A DNA stretch of 64,000 nt from Xenoacremonium recifei (lineage: Eukaryota > Ascomycota > Sordariomycetes > Hypocreales > Nectriaceae): the NCBI GenBank assembly GCA_012184525.1, contig WOFQ01000049.1, forward strand, positions 1 through 64,000, written 5' to 3'. The position numbers and the translations under genes are program-made. Each line of letters starts with the position of its first letter. Within the stretch, counting starts at the first letter, position 1. The notes beneath the pieces were generated by a model. That model was not told the origin of the DNA and ran no database searches. It worked only from the letters and a program-made list of their open reading frames with translations. This document shows, piece by piece, positions 47,070 through 58,697 of the stretch.

Positions 47070-47650
47070 ATTGGTATCCAATGCCGGCTTAGCATTATTA
47101 GTTGCATCAGCACTGGCGTCAGCGCCTTGGCCCAGGATTTCCTGGCCGGCATCATCGTGTCTTTATATGCGAGCTCTCGTTCGACACTGCCCTTTTCTTA
47201 CTCGCGACTATCAGCCATGGCAGAAAGCTTCACTCGCTCGTCAACCTGGGCTCTATCCAAGAATAGACGCCTGAGGGGAGGGCTCTTATACCCTTCAATG
47301 CTCTCCTAGGCCCTCCAACCACACTCTGCCGGGATAGCTTCGCCCAAAAAAACGGTGGAAAGCCACAGTTCACTAAATTACCGTGCACAGGAAGCAGTAA
47401 GCCAAATTGATGACTTGTTTACCGAACGAACCAACTAGAGACGTGGGCTAGAACGACGCTCACCGCATCCACCGACCAACCAGAGAGAGCTGGGGGCTGA
47501 AAGTGCATTCTTCTGCCTTAGGCACCAAGAGCTAGGGTACTTATACCTCCTCAACCGCGCTTGGCACTTTGATTTGTTTCCCCTCCCGTTTCAATTTTCC
47601 AGATTTCTGCTGATACTCAAAGATACAGCTTTGTTACTGCCACCGTCAAA
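47070..47650. other. Intergenic region
   Basis: Terminator of the hydrolase and the promoter inherited by the APH pseudogene. No gene seen. Confidence 0.5.
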
Positions 47651-49094
47651 ATGAGCAAAGCTCACCAGAGCTTCGACTTACTTGTGTGGGAGAATACCGA
47701 AAAGTTTGCCGAGAAGGCCCAGTGGTGGCTCCGGTCGAAGTCTAGCCGCCGCCATGTCGAGCATTTGGTCCAAGAAGTTGCCTTCAATAAGAAGGTAGAT
47801 CGCTCTCATGTCAGCCTCGGCGGCTTCAACGTTCTCTATCGGGTTGGGTTTGAAAAGAAATTCTCCGATGTTATTGTCCGAGTACCGTCCCAATCTATCC
47901 CACTTCCCTGGAGAAAAGACCATCTACGAAGTCGCAACTATGTCGTACCTTACCTGGCATACTACTATCCCTGTTCCGGCTGTCTTGGGTCACGGTTTGA
48001 ACTCAGACGTTGGGCCGTTCTTGATCATGCCGTACGTTAGAAACACGCGAAGCATGTCAGACGCTCTTGATGTCCCTAACCACCATCCGGATGATACTCC
48101 GGTCCTAAACCCAAACATCAACGAGGACCTGCTTCGACGGCTCTACAAGAAAATGGCCGTTATTTTGTTGAATTTATCAAGAACTAGCTTTCTCCAGATT
48201 GGGTCGTTGAGGAAGGATATTAACGGCCGCTTTCTGGTGGCTGGACGACCTATCACCCAGAACATGAACGATTTGGTTGGAATGGCCTTTATCCCACAGG
48301 CAGTATTTCCACCAGCGGCTCAGACATACCCAACTGCCGACGATTGGTACATTGTTCTTGCGAAGATGCATATGGCACAATTACTATTTCAGCGTAACGA
48401 TCTTGTCTTCTCGGAGGACGACTGCCGGAACAAGTTCACAGCTTGTCTCTTATTCTATAAGCTCGCAAAGCAAGGTCGATTATCCACTTTCGGCTTTGCT
48501 GAGGATGCCTAGTCATTCCAGTCCAGATCTTCGCGATTTACATGCGCAGCGCCAAAAGGGGTAGACTCTTTTCGACTTTGGTGTGATGACTTCAGACCAG
48601 ACCATGTTCTTCTCGATAAGAAGGACGATGTTGTTGCCGTTATCGACTGGGAATTCGCATATTCCGCACCTGCGCAGTTCAGCCTCGATCTGCCTTGGTG
48701 GCTTCTCCTAGACATGCCTGAGACGTGGCCGTCCGGAATTGCTGACTGGGCTCGTGTTTACGAGACTCGACTTAAGACTTGGTTGCTTGCGATGGAAGAT
48801 GCCGAAAGAGAGACGGGCCATCCAATGCCGTTCAGACTGTCCCCTTATATGCGCGAGAGTTGGGCGAGCGGCCGCTTTTGGCTCAACTACGCCTTGAGAA
48901 AGAGTTGGGCCTTTGACGCAATCTTTTGGAAGTTTCTGGTCGAAAGATTCTTTGGCCCTCCAACGGTCAGTGTCTCAGATGATGAGATTTGGACAACAAA
49001 ATTACCTCTCATGGACTTCTACGCAATAAAGAGTATGGAAAGCTTCGTGGAAAGAAAGAAGAGCGAGGCGAAGGAGCGAGTCATACAATACTAG
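47651..49094 (+). pseudogene. APH-like kinase pseudogene
   Basis: Homologous along its length to fungal APH-like kinases. It opens with DLLVWENTEKFAEKAQWWLR and NVLYRVGFEKKFSDVIVRVP. Near 47895 one base is lost and the frame changes, so the conserved FPGEKTIYEVATMSYLTWHT reads in another frame. At 48510 a TAG interrupts the same frame just after FGFAEDA. Downstream, FRLWCDDFRPDHVLLDKKDD has His where the Mg2+-binding Asn is expected. VIDWEFAYSAPAQF and LPWWLLLDMPETW follow, then a well-preserved C-terminal tail ending at 49092-49094. Preservation of the tail suggests recent inactivation. Confidence 0.85.
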
Positions 49095-49334
49095 GAGCCA
49101 GAGGAGGCAGTGACATTGCTTAACGAGACACTGCGAAGTAGTAACGGCTTAAGGATTTAGGTCGATGATACCATCCTTGCTCTTGGGCACGTTTGATACT
49201 GTCACTCGAGGTAGTCAGAGTTGATGAGATCGGTTTAGCCATTACTATTAGCTCGGTGTCCTAGAAACGGACGTTAATAACACCACCGAACGGCCAACTT
49301 CTGACTGTATCAACGACACTATAGTCCCTTGTAG

Positions 49335-50136
49335 TTACGTGGCTGATCCCGAAAGGACGGACTTTGTTTCGCCTGCCAAGGAGGAACTCTCGTTTGCTGC
49401 GGAGGAACTCTGGTCTCCTTGTGGGAGAATTCTACGGTACACTAGGCACACCTTGAACTGCCTCCATTCTTCGCCTCCCCATCTCTCCTGCCAAAGACCT
49501 ATTGGCACATACCTCCAGGTTTTCGGCGGCCAAATGTTCCATCTGCATCTCATCTCGCTCAAAGAAATCGGCTCCCACAGCTTATAGAGCTCAAGGGGAA
49601 TCCCCCACTTGAGCTGCATGAGTCCAGCGTTGAACATGTCGTTGCGAATCTCATCGACAGTTTTCAAGGGGTTAAACGAATCATCAGGACCATAAACCCG
49701 GGAGGGATGCGGAATGACCGCAATATGACTAGAATAGGTCTGTGTCAGCACGAGATTCTATCTATGAATGGATAGTTAGACAGCATCAAACATACGTGAT
49801 ATACGCTGGCCAGCCTTCGCCGTTCGTTTCGCACAGCCAGAGTCGCTTAATATGCCTACTCAGCCACCACCCGCGGTGCTCGCGGACCTTTTGAAGACTG
49901 CTGACTAGGGCAAGCTCAAGAGAGGTGACCGAGACAATGACATCGGCCGTTGATACGACACTCCCACAGAAGGGGCGCGATGATCCTTCTTTTTCTTCAT
50001 TCCATTGAGCTACAAAGTCATGCAAATTCCATACAGCGATGAACTTTTGGACATCTTTTTCAGTGCCCTCTTGTCCGTGGTCTATACACCACTGGCGCAC
50101 GAGAGTTTTGCTAGATTCGGGATCAAAGGCCAGCAT
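49335..50136 (-). CDS. Hypothetical protein, two exons
   Basis: Exons 50136-49796 and 49728-49335 join as PAYIT|HIAVIPHPSRVYG and give 244 residues. It is soluble with no signal peptide and many tryptophans (GWWLSRHIKRLWLC, CRWNIWPPKTWRYVPIGLW). I recognise no domain. The C-terminal tail is serine-rich. It sits between two other accessory genes on unusual DNA, so lineage-restricted distribution is likely. Confidence 0.6.
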
Positions 50137-50340
50137 GGTCGGTTTTTTGAGAATGTAAACGAGTCATATTAGAGTGCAGGGGAAAAAACGAAGAGGGGTA
50201 TATAAGGTAGTTTAGGTATCTAGGTATAAGGAAAGGTGGCCACATTGCACATTGGCTGTCACAAGCAAAAGGGTACTCGGTGGTGACCGCAAAGAACACT
50301 CGTGAACTCTCGCTACCTTACTACCGCTCCCCGGATTCTG

Positions 50341-50589
50341 CTACTTGGAAGTGGAGGTTCTGCTGGCCAGGCAGTTGTAGCTCCATGTTGAACGCGAGTT
50401 AGCCAATATTGAATCACGTGGAAGCTGTTTGAACTTTTGATGCAATGGTGTCTCCGTATTACTTCTGTCCTCGCTTGGGGGATCATCCCGATTTCTTTCG
50501 AGTCCCTCCTCAACGTCATCAAAGGCATATACAACGCCAACCACATGCGTCCCCCTATCATTAACCTTGACCCAACCCAGCTTGTACAT
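50341..50589 (-). CDS. Small hypothetical open frame
   Basis: 82 codons starting MYKLGWVKVNDRG and containing VVGVVYAFDDVEEGLERN. The composition is protein-like, but there is no recognisable family. It lies 3' of the next minus-strand gene and could be a lost terminal exon of that gene or a remnant of a related copy. Confidence 0.3.
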   Translation of the reverse strand: MYKLGWVKVNDRGTHVVGVVYAFDDVEEGLERNRDDPPSEDRSNTETPLHQKFKQLPRDSILANSRSTWSYNCLASRTSTSK

Positions 50590-50802
50590 GATCTTGTTGT
50601 TGCGTCAACCAATGCTCAAGCCCATAGCTGAACACAATCACATGGACACAATTGTCTGCGACTCATCAAGCCACCCTCTGATGCACTAGAAGCCCAGCCG
50701 TCCGTTCTAGAAGGTTCCTATCGCGTTCGAAGGTTAGCAACGTCCATGATCCTGGCAAGTTGACTTTGAACTTACATCCATGGCCCTGCGCCTCGAACTC
50801 TC

Positions 50803-51889
50803 CTACTCCATTGCGACGATGCGATTGCCGCAGACCTGAGTCCGCTTGAAAGGTCGACGTTCCTGCGAGATGATGTCGAAGTCGAACTTGCGTCCAGCTG
50901 AGAGTTCTCCCAGCGACGAGGCAATTTGAGCAAGGAAGAACTTGTGTTTCGCGTCGCAGCCTGGATGGAGACGTCGGATATAAGGGTACTCGAAGTGATT
51001 GTGATCCTTGGACTTTCTTTCCAGGCACATGTCCGGGTTACGAGTATCAGGGTCGGCCTCCTTGTAGTTGTAGATCGCATAAACGAGACCATTTGGACGA
51101 CCTCCGCGGGTGATGCCCACGACAATGCCGTAGCCCGTCTTCTCCCAGTTGGCATCATAGGCGTCGCCGTCTTCCTCATCCAGGTTGCGAATCTGCTGAT
51201 AGTCCGGGCCGGTGCAGACCATGAGCTCACCGACCTGGAAGACACACAGTTCCGGGGATTCTGTGAGTTCATCAGATGCGGTAGTCGAGTCGGCGTTGTC
51301 GGAGCTATGGTTCCTGCAGTGGCGTCGAAAAGGAAGCGACCGCCCTTCAGCGACCCGGTATGTAGACTCATCGTTGGCCGTGGTGGGCCGAGTATCGATA
51401 GCTAGGATGGCTCGGTCGAGGATTCGACCGCTGTTCGGCTTGATCATCGTGGACTCAGAGACGTCGGAGTAGAAGTTATGGGAACTAACACTGATGGCAT
51501 ACCCCGCCAGGGAGCCACCAAAAGTGCTCTCCCCAATCAACAGATCAGGAGTGTTGTGAACGTTGATGATCCAGAGGCTCTTGGCTAGATCGGCTGGGTC
51601 TAGGCAGGGTGTATTGGTGACAAGATCGATGAATCTCGCAGGACTGATCTGGTGCTTCATCCTGCGCATGTGTCTACCAAACCACAGGCGCGTAAATGAA
51701 GACATTTTGCCGCGATATCCGTCTCTTCGGGGAAGGCTTCTGGAGGGCTTTCTGGATACCGTCGGGGCCGTCGGCATCGGCTCGCTCGAACTCGCCACTT
51801 TCATGCCAGGAATAGAAAAGGCGCTGCAAGGGGGTAAAGAGTCTCTTTATCTCCTCATCAGTGAGGGATGGATCCAGAGATTGTTCCAT
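50803..51889 (-). CDS. Hypothetical protein, 5' structure uncertain
   Basis: The 3' part (about 51670 to 50803) is one long open frame with HQISPARFIDLVTNTPCLDP, LWIINVHNTPDLLIGESTFG, and YGIVVGITRGGRPNGLVYAI. A protein-like N-terminal stretch (SLTDEEIKRLFTPLQRLFYS) lies in a different frame from 51889. The two can be joined by an intron with the weak donor GTCTTC near 51703 and an AAG acceptor about 49 nt on. Otherwise a frameshift separates them, or translation starts at 51705. No domain is recognised. Confidence 0.5.
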
Positions 51890-52519
51890 GATTGCTGAGG
51901 CGCAGAGACCAGGAGAGAGATGAGAAGAGATGAGAGGAGAAGAGAGCCTGCCCGGAGGTGAGGAAGGTTATTGAGGCAAGCCTTGATGAGGAGGGCATGA
52001 TTCACGATATTTAAAGCCGAGGAGGTGACGTGAATCACCTAGATTCCAGGATCAACCCACAGAAAAGCAAAAAGAAAGCGAGATTGTGTTAGCGAAAGCG
52101 TTTGATCTTGCTGCTGCTTAAGCTTAGTTTGTCCTTTGTGTGGAGAGTTTCTACAACCAGCCTCAGACCACCCAGATCTTTGTTTGCACCCTGTGATAAG
52201 AGCAATCAGAACTGTTTCCATATGACACTTGGTGGCTTTTCCTAGTCGTGTTTCCATACTAATCCTACCATCAGTCTCCATCAGTATGAAGTCTAAACTA
52301 CCAAATTACTCCAGTCGCCAATCAAATAACATCATTCTTTCTGTTTATTCTTTGGAGCATCCCCTCCCCCTAAGTGGGGTGGTTTAGAGCTGCCGGGCAC
52401 TCTCGATTTGCAGCCTCTTGAAAGATGGATTCAGTGCAAGCAAGAGAAGCCGCTAAGGATTGTATTTCCCAAGGTCGTCTGGATTATAGGTGGGGTGGTG
52501 TCTGGGTAAGCCTGTCGAG
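51890..52519. other. Intergenic region
   Basis: No supported gene. It contains short GA-rich repeats (GAGAAGAGATGAGAGGAGAAG) near 51915-51945. Confidence 0.45.
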
Positions 52520-53000
52520 CAGCCCGCGGGCGGTCGATAGTGGCGGTCCAGGGCCGGGAGTAGAGAGCGTTAGCGCTGCAAGTGTGCTGGGCCAGGCGGC
52601 TGCTTTCCAGGTTTGCTGCCCGCCTGGGCGTCTTGGCTACTCCCTGTCAGTGTCAGTGCTGGTCAGCGAACATCCACTGAATGAGGCGAGGTGAGGTGAT
52701 CTGCTGCGGCTGCTCGAGTTGGATGGAATCCCAAAGACTCTGGGGTATCTGGAGGGATTCATCGAGGGCAATCGAACCGGAGCGATCCTTGCTGATGGTG
52801 AATCAGCCATCGACTTGATCAATGAAAGATTCCTTCGCGAAACAGAAATCCGGAGTTTGTCGTTGGCCATCGAGTCTGAGCGTCACTAAGAGTCGTCATG
52901 GTAAACTTAGTACTTGGTTCAATGCCGTAACGGTGATAAAATACATGCTCTAGTTTTCTATCCACGACTTTGTCACCTACCAAGCGGTTCATCATCTCCC
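52520..53000 (+). repeat. Dispersed repeat, copy A
   Basis: The sequence from GATAGTGGCGGTCCAGGGCC through GTGATCTGCTGCGGCTGCTC, then GAGTCTGAGCGTCACTAAGA and CATGCTCTAGTTTTCTAT, is matched in the same order on the opposite strand at 58.7-58.9 kb. Copy A holds about 150 bp more, between the CTCGAG and GAGTCTGAG segments. That segment keeps an open frame (ELDGIPKTLGYLEGFIEGN, ending AIESERH). The minus strand is also open (DKVVDRKLEHVFYHRYG). The copy abuts the 3' end of the IVD gene. Confidence 0.75.
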
Positions 53001-53006
53001 AAGCTT

Positions 53007-54330
53007 TCATACATTAGCGTACTCCTTGTTGAATGCCCTCCCGATCACCATCCGCCTGATCTCAGAGGTTCCAGCCCCGATTTCATACAGTTTCGCGCTG
53101 CACAATCTCGTCAGTTCAAATGGCTCTCTAATCTCAGCTAGGGAAAACTCACTCTCGAAGCAGTCGGGATGCTGGCATTTCCTCCACATAGCCCATCCCG
53201 CCAAGCAGCTGGATGCTGTCCAGCGCGCACTCGGTCGCTCGCTCAGCGGCATACAAGATGGCGCCTGCGCAGTCTTGCGTCCGGATGATGCCATTCTCGT
53301 CCACGGCCTTGGCGGTCGCGTACGTATATGATCGCGAGGCCTGTAGTTTTGTGTACATGTCGGCTAACCGGCCCTGCACGAATTGGTTGTGGGCAATTGG
53401 CTGGCCGAATTGCTTGCGTTGATGCGTGAATGGCAACGCCACGTCTAGAGCTGCTTGCATCAGGCCAAGAGGGCCGGCGCTGAGCACCAGGCGCTCTAGG
53501 TCGAGGCCCTCCATCAACACGCGGACACCGCCGTTGATCTTGCCCAGGATGTTCTCGGTGGGCACGAAGACGTCTTCAAACATGAGTTCGCCCGTGTTGC
53601 TGCCACGCATGCCCATCTTGTCCAGTTTGCGTGCACAGCTGAAGCCCTTGGTGGTCGTGTCCACGAGGAAAGCCGTGATGCCCTTGGACGCCTTCTCAGG
53701 CTCTGTCTTTGCATAGACCACGATGACATCGGCGTCAGGACCGTTGGTGATCCACATCTTGGAGCCGTTCAACACATAGCCTCCGTCCACGGCCTTTGCC
53801 GTTGTCCTCATGCTGACCACATCGCTGCCGGCTCCAGATTCAGACATTGCCAGTGCGCCAACCTTGGTGCCAGCAATCAGGCCTGGGAGGTACTTCTGCT
53901 TCTGCTCGGGAGAGCCGTTGAGCTGGAGCTGGTTCACGCAGAGCTGCGAATGGGCCGCATAGCTGAGACCAATGGACCCGGAAGCCCGCGATATCTCCTC
54001 CATGACGATACAGTGTGCCTGGTAACCCATCCCCAGACCGCCGACCTCCTCGTCCGCAGTGATTCCGAGGAAGCCAGCCTCGCCCAGCTTCTGCCACATC
54101 TCGCTCGGAAAGGCATTGCTCTTGTCTGTGTGGGCAGCGACCTCCTCTGTGATCTCACGACGCGTGAATTCTTGGACTCGTTCTCGCAGTTCGTCGAGGT
54201 CCTCCTGCGCAGGCGCCTCGAAGCCCTTCGGATGCTTGGAGGAATGCCACCGGCAAGCAGCGCGAGAGACTGTCATCGCGGGGCGCCATTGTCGTGCGAC
54301 AGGTCGGGCGAGCGCTCGGAGGTTCAGCAT
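53007..54330 (-). CDS. ivdA: Isovaleryl-CoA dehydrogenase, mitochondrial
   Basis: FAD enzyme converting isovaleryl-CoA to 3-methylcrotonyl-CoA in leucine breakdown. Exons 54330-53153 and 53097-53007 give 422 residues. The N-terminal 30 residues are an Arg/Ala-rich mitochondrial presequence. The acyl-CoA-dehydrogenase signatures are present: ALAMSESGAGSDVVSM, GYVLNGSKMWITNGPDADV, QLLGGMGYVEEMPASRLLRD and the C-terminal YEIGAGTSEIRRMVIGR. GLDLERLVLSAGPLGLM contains the catalytic glutamate position typical of IVD (E in DLERLVL). The gene is divergent from methylcrotonyl-CoA carboxylase beta, the next enzyme but one product away. The symbol follows Aspergillus nidulans usage. Confidence 0.93.
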
Positions 54331-54673
54331 GGTCGAGGATCTGAACTGAATGGCTTAGGGAGAGATGCGGAGGGAGAGAGGATCGCGAGAAAAGAGCAAA
54401 CCGACTTCCCCTTCTGCTCTGAGCCTGTCAGATAATGCCGAGGAGCGTGGGCTGAGGTCTGGGTTGTGCCGTCATAGTCCGGGCCGGCTTGATGCGGCTT
54501 CCGCCGGCCCGCTTACCCCAGGATTTCGGACGTCACAAGCTCGGCCTAAGCCGTCCATCTCCATGCCATCGGTCTCCCTTCCTCATCTTCCGGCGCCTCT
54601 GCACTCATAACTTCCCGGATGCAGAGTTTTGCTCCTCCATTGCCTCATGTCATGCTGTAGGGCGTCTGTCACA
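54331..54673. promoter_or_regulatory. Bidirectional ivdA-mccB promoter
   Basis: 343 bp separate the two divergent leucine-catabolism starts. At 54481-54510 the arms GGGCCGGC and GCCGGCCC form a perfect inverted repeat around 14 bp, and CCGGGCCGG lies just to its left. Such CCGG-containing inverted repeats resemble targets of Leu3-type Zn2Cys6 regulators, but the spacing is not the classical CCGGNNCCGG, so binding is only a hypothesis. Confidence 0.5.
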
Positions 54674-56535
54674 ATGTCCTTGCATCGGTCTTCTCAACGG
54701 GCCCTGCGCCTCAGCCGCCAATTCCGCCGCCCGGGCGCGCATCCCGGGCTCCAAGCTCGTAGCGTCGCGAACCTCACTCCGCCGCACCAAGCCCATGCTA
54801 TCTCGCGGATCCAGAGCAATGTGGACGTGTCGTCGCCAGAGTACAGCGAAAATGAGAAGCAGATGAGAGAATTGATGACGAAAATGCAGGATCTGGCGCA
54901 GAAGATCCAGCAAGGCGGGCCGGAGAAGGCCAGGCAAAAGCACCTGGCTCGCAAGAAGATGCTCCCCCGCGATCGCGTAACAGCATTGATTGACCTGGGA
55001 ACCACCTTCTTGGAGCTTTCGCCTATGGCTGGCTATGAGCTATACCCAGAGGCCGATGTCCCAGCTGGCGGCATCATCACCGGCGTTGGCGTTGTTGAGG
55101 GCGTGACCTGCGTGATTGTCGCCAACGACAGCACGGTGAAGGGCGGGACCTATTATCCCATCACGGTGAAGAAGCATCTCCGAGCTCAGGCAATCGCGCA
55201 AGAAAACAAGCTCCCGTGAGTTGACGCCCCCCATTCTCCTCCCCAGCTCAGCTGCTTCTGTCATCTCTCTCCCTCCCTCCCTCCCCAATCGAAGCTGATG
55301 TCCTCCAGATGCATATACATGGTCGACAGCGGCGGTGCCAACTTGCCTCACCAAGCCGATGTCTTCCCCGATCAGAACCACTTTGGCAGGATCTTCTACA
55401 ACCAAGCTCGCATGAGCTCCTCTGGAATCCCCCAGATATCTGTCGTCATGGGTCCATGCACAGCCGGCGGCGCATATGTCCCGGCTATGAGCGATGAGAG
55501 CATCATTGTCCAGGAGCAAGGCCACATCTTCCTTGCCGGCCCTCCACTGGTGAAAGCCGCTACCGGAGAAGTGGTGAGCCACGAAGACCTCGGCGGCGGC
55601 AAAATGCATTCCTCTGTATCTGGAGTTACAGACTACCTGGCTGTTGATGACGCTCATGCCATTACCCTGGCGCGACGTTGTGTGAGCAATCTCAACTGGC
55701 CTGTTAAGTCCCCGGTGACGCAAGCGCCCAAAGCTTCATTCTCCGAACCTCTTTACGACCCCGAAGAGCTTCTGGGGATCGCAACGACCAACTTACGGAA
55801 GCCCCTACCAATCCGAGAAGTCATTGCTCGCATCGTTGATGGGTCAGAGTTCTCCGAGTTCAAGCGAGATTTCGGTACCACTCTGGTGACTGGCTTCGCC
55901 GAGATCTATGGACACAAGGTCGGTATCATTGCAAACGATGGCATCTTGTTCGCCTCGTCTTCTGTCAAGGGCGCGCACTTCATCGAGCTTTGCACGCAAC
56001 GCGGGATTCCCCTGGTCTTCCTTCAGAACATTTCCGGCTTCATGGTGGGTTCCGCCTCTGAGCGAGACGGCATCGCAAAACACGGCGCGAAACTTGTTAC
56101 CGCTGTAGCATGTGCCGAAGTCCCCAAGTTCACGGTCGTCGTGGGTGGCAGCTACGGTGCTGGCAACTACGGCATGTGTGGCCGAGCATACAGCCCGCGA
56201 TTCCTCTGGATGTGGCCGAATGCCAAGGTCGGAGTCATGGGCGGCGAGCAGTTGGCTGCTGTGATGGAGACGGTAGGCAAGACTGCCGATCCAGAGTTGA
56301 AGGCGAGGATAGAACGGGAGAGCGATGCGACATACTCTTCGGCGCGATTATGGGTAAGTGATGCTTCGTATTAGTGACAAATTTCTCATTGCTGACTGAT
56401 ATGGGCGTCAAGGACGACGGCATCATTCCCCCTCAGCATACCCGTCGATATCTCGGACTGGGTCTTATGGCGGCTATGGGAGGGAGAAATGAGGTTAAGG
56501 CTGGCGATACTCGGTTCGGCGTTTTCAGGATGTGA
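54674..56535 (+). CDS. mccB: 3-methylcrotonyl-CoA carboxylase beta subunit
   Basis: Carboxyltransferase subunit of mitochondrial MCC, which turns 3-methylcrotonyl-CoA into 3-methylglutaconyl-CoA using the biotin carried by the alpha subunit. Exons 54674-55215, 55309-56353 and 56413-56535 give 569 residues. A basic leader (LHRSSQRALRLSRQFRR) precedes ARQKHLARKKMLPRDRV, LSPMAGYELYPEADVPAGG, VDSGGANLPHQADVFPD, the acyl-CoA site SGIPQISVVMGPCTAGGAYV, and the second half with GFMVGSASERDGIAKHGAKL and VVGGSYGAGNYGMCGRAYSP. The start at 54674 gives the shortest leader consistent with import. The alpha subunit gene, clustered with these in A. nidulans, is not in this window. Confidence 0.95.
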
Positions 56536-56955
56536 GACTCCCTAAATATTTTGGCCTTCCAAGGCTTCAGGCGCATAGGTAGGAGGCATAGACAGAGGTC
56601 AGAGGCCTGTATGCTCGGATGAGGGAGACCCCTCGGCAGCAGTTAGAGAGCCCAAGGTGCTCGCTAGGTCATAGCACTATTGGGTACTGTCTTTTCCCCT
56701 AGCGTCTCACCTACAGGACAAAGGTGTGCCTGAAAGTAATAATGAAACGAATCTTCCGTGAGATGTTTCAATGTCGTATTCTTTAGGATATGCATCGTAA
56801 ATCGTAAACCCTGCCTTTGACCATAACCCAAATTTAACACCCCAACCCGAATACCTAACCCTATCCTGAACCCTAACCTTCGAATTGCCAACTTATCCAG
56901 TTAGTATCCTACAATAAGTTGTCTGGTGCGGACTAAAGAGTGGTAGAAGCATACC
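56536..56955. repeat. Intergenic region with degenerate telomere-like motifs
   Basis: At about 56820-56880 the plus strand carries several imperfect CCCTAA-type units (CATAACCCAAATTTAACACC, ACCTAACCCTATCC, GAACCCTAACC). No gene is seen here. Confidence 0.45.
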
Positions 56956-57456
56956 TTAGTGTAGACCGGGTGTTCCCATGGTGTAGATGGTTGGCAAGCC
57001 CGCCGCAGCCGCCGGGTCAATGTCATCGGTCCAGATGCCCTGCACCCGTCTGTTGTGGAAATACACACGGGAGCGCGTGTATCTGTCCATCCTTTCGATG
57101 ATCTGGCTCAGCATGGCATGGCTCTCTGCAAGTTGCTCCCGAGCACGGTGCAAGGTCAAGGCGAGCTCATCAGTAATAGCTCTGTGCGGCCTCAGTTCGC
57201 CACTGACAAGTTTCCACGACTCGAGGAGCTCTGTGCCCTCCTTTCCCTCGAGGAAAGCTTCGGCTCCTTCGCCTCGGTAGCCAAACTTGTGCAGGATCTC
57301 TTCGAGCATGAGAAGAGATCCGTTCGGTGGCTCAGCTGCTGCTCCTCTCTGTGATACATGCGTGATTGCTCCTCGGCACCAGGCGGTTATGAACTTGATT
57401 TTATCCTCAAGGGCTTGGTTTGTCTCGCCGGGCTGCTGCTGCTGCTGGGGAGGCAT
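56956..57456 (-). CDS. Hypothetical protein with N-terminal polyQ
   Basis: 166 residues from an ATG at 57456, single exon. A short glutamine run (PPQQQQQPGE) leads into helical sequence: DKIKFITAWCRGAITHV, LEEILHKFGYRGEGAEAFLE and ALTLHRAREQLAESHAMLSQ, the last likely a coiled coil. The C-terminus includes IWTDDIDPAAAAGLPTIYTM. No domain is recognised. The open frame extends upstream to 57843, but that part is low-quality sequence and probably leader. The even codon pattern suggests a real gene. Confidence 0.6.
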   Translation of the reverse strand: MPPQQQQQPGETNQALEDKIKFITAWCRGAITHVSQRGAAAEPPNGSLLMLEEILHKFGYRGEGAEAFLEGKEGTELLESWKLVSGELRPHRAITDELALTLHRAREQLAESHAMLSQIIERMDRYTRSRVYFHNRRVQGIWTDDIDPAAAAGLPTIYTMGTPGLH

Positions 57457-58690
57457 GTTGTGTTTGATAGAGGAGCGTGGTCTGGGAGGATGATAAGTTG
57501 AAGCAGATAGGTAGGCTGTCGAGACAAGAAGCTGCAGATGCAGAGTCAGGACGACACAGACAGGACGGCTCGTCAAGAGTGATATACTTACGGCCTGGGA
57601 GAGGGTCCTGGAAAGGCCCAATGACCTCGGACCACGTACGGAGGCAATCGAATTGTGCACTTTGCTTGCCTGCCTGCCGTCACGACGCCCTATTTGTTGG
57701 TTTTCAGACAAGCCACATGCAACAGCAGCGGCGCTAGGCGATCGAGAGCAAACAAGGAAGTGCTGGTGGCCGCGGACCGCGCGACGAATGCAGTGCCCGT
57801 CCGCGGGAGACGAGACGAGTTGGTAGTACTTGTAGGACTGCACTGAAACCGAAGGTGTCGAGGATAGGAAGCGTCGAGAACTTGAGGGGAGGAGGAGAGC
57901 TTCGTTCGTGCAGAGTACACTGCCAACCTATGCACGGAGGAGGAGGTGCTTGGCTAGGACAGGCCTGTTCTGTCCCGCGAACTAAGGCACGAGGTCGGGG
58001 AGGCGGCGGGGGAGCTGAATGGTGTTTGCTTCAGCCGTCGTCAGCACTAACGCCCATAGACAGATAGCGAGAGCCGTCGCCATCGCTCGCCTTCTTGGCC
58101 AGCGTCCGATATGGCAACAAGGAAACAGGCAATTTAATGTAGGAAGTGGCGATGATAGCTATGAAGACCAACCGGGGTGCTTTGTGTGCGGCATCGTCGG
58201 GGAAATTCACCGTGATGATGCTCGATTGTCGACCATTGTTCCCCCATTGTCCTGTCCTGTCCCCCCAGCCTCTGTCACCCACGCCTCCCACTCAAGCCTC
58301 CCACCCCGCATCACTGAGGAATACGGGCCTGATAAACAGCCAATATCATGTCAATACAGCAAAGTGTTTTAATTTACCTGTTCGCTGTGTGCGAAGGCAT
58401 GGCCAGGATATCTTGAGAATCATGACCCCATCGAAACAGGCAAGATGTGATCCGCGGGACCTTCCAAAGGATTTATCGTACGAGGTAGGACTGGTCTCAG
58501 TTAGCTGGGAGTGACCAGTTGTTATCTCACTTCATTACCTGGACCAGAAAAGAAGAAAACAGGAAACGGACGTTTCGACCATCAACCAACATAGTCAACT
58601 GTCCATGCACGCCAGAGCAATCCAACCTACGTTAACCACTCGTCGCTGAAAAAGGCAATGGTACCTAAATCGAGACACGTCCGCATGGAT
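57457..58690. other. Intergenic region, 1.2 kb
   Basis: Promoter side of the minus-strand unknown gene. No other gene or RNA is recognised. Confidence 0.45.
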
Positions 58691-58697
58691 ATGGACG

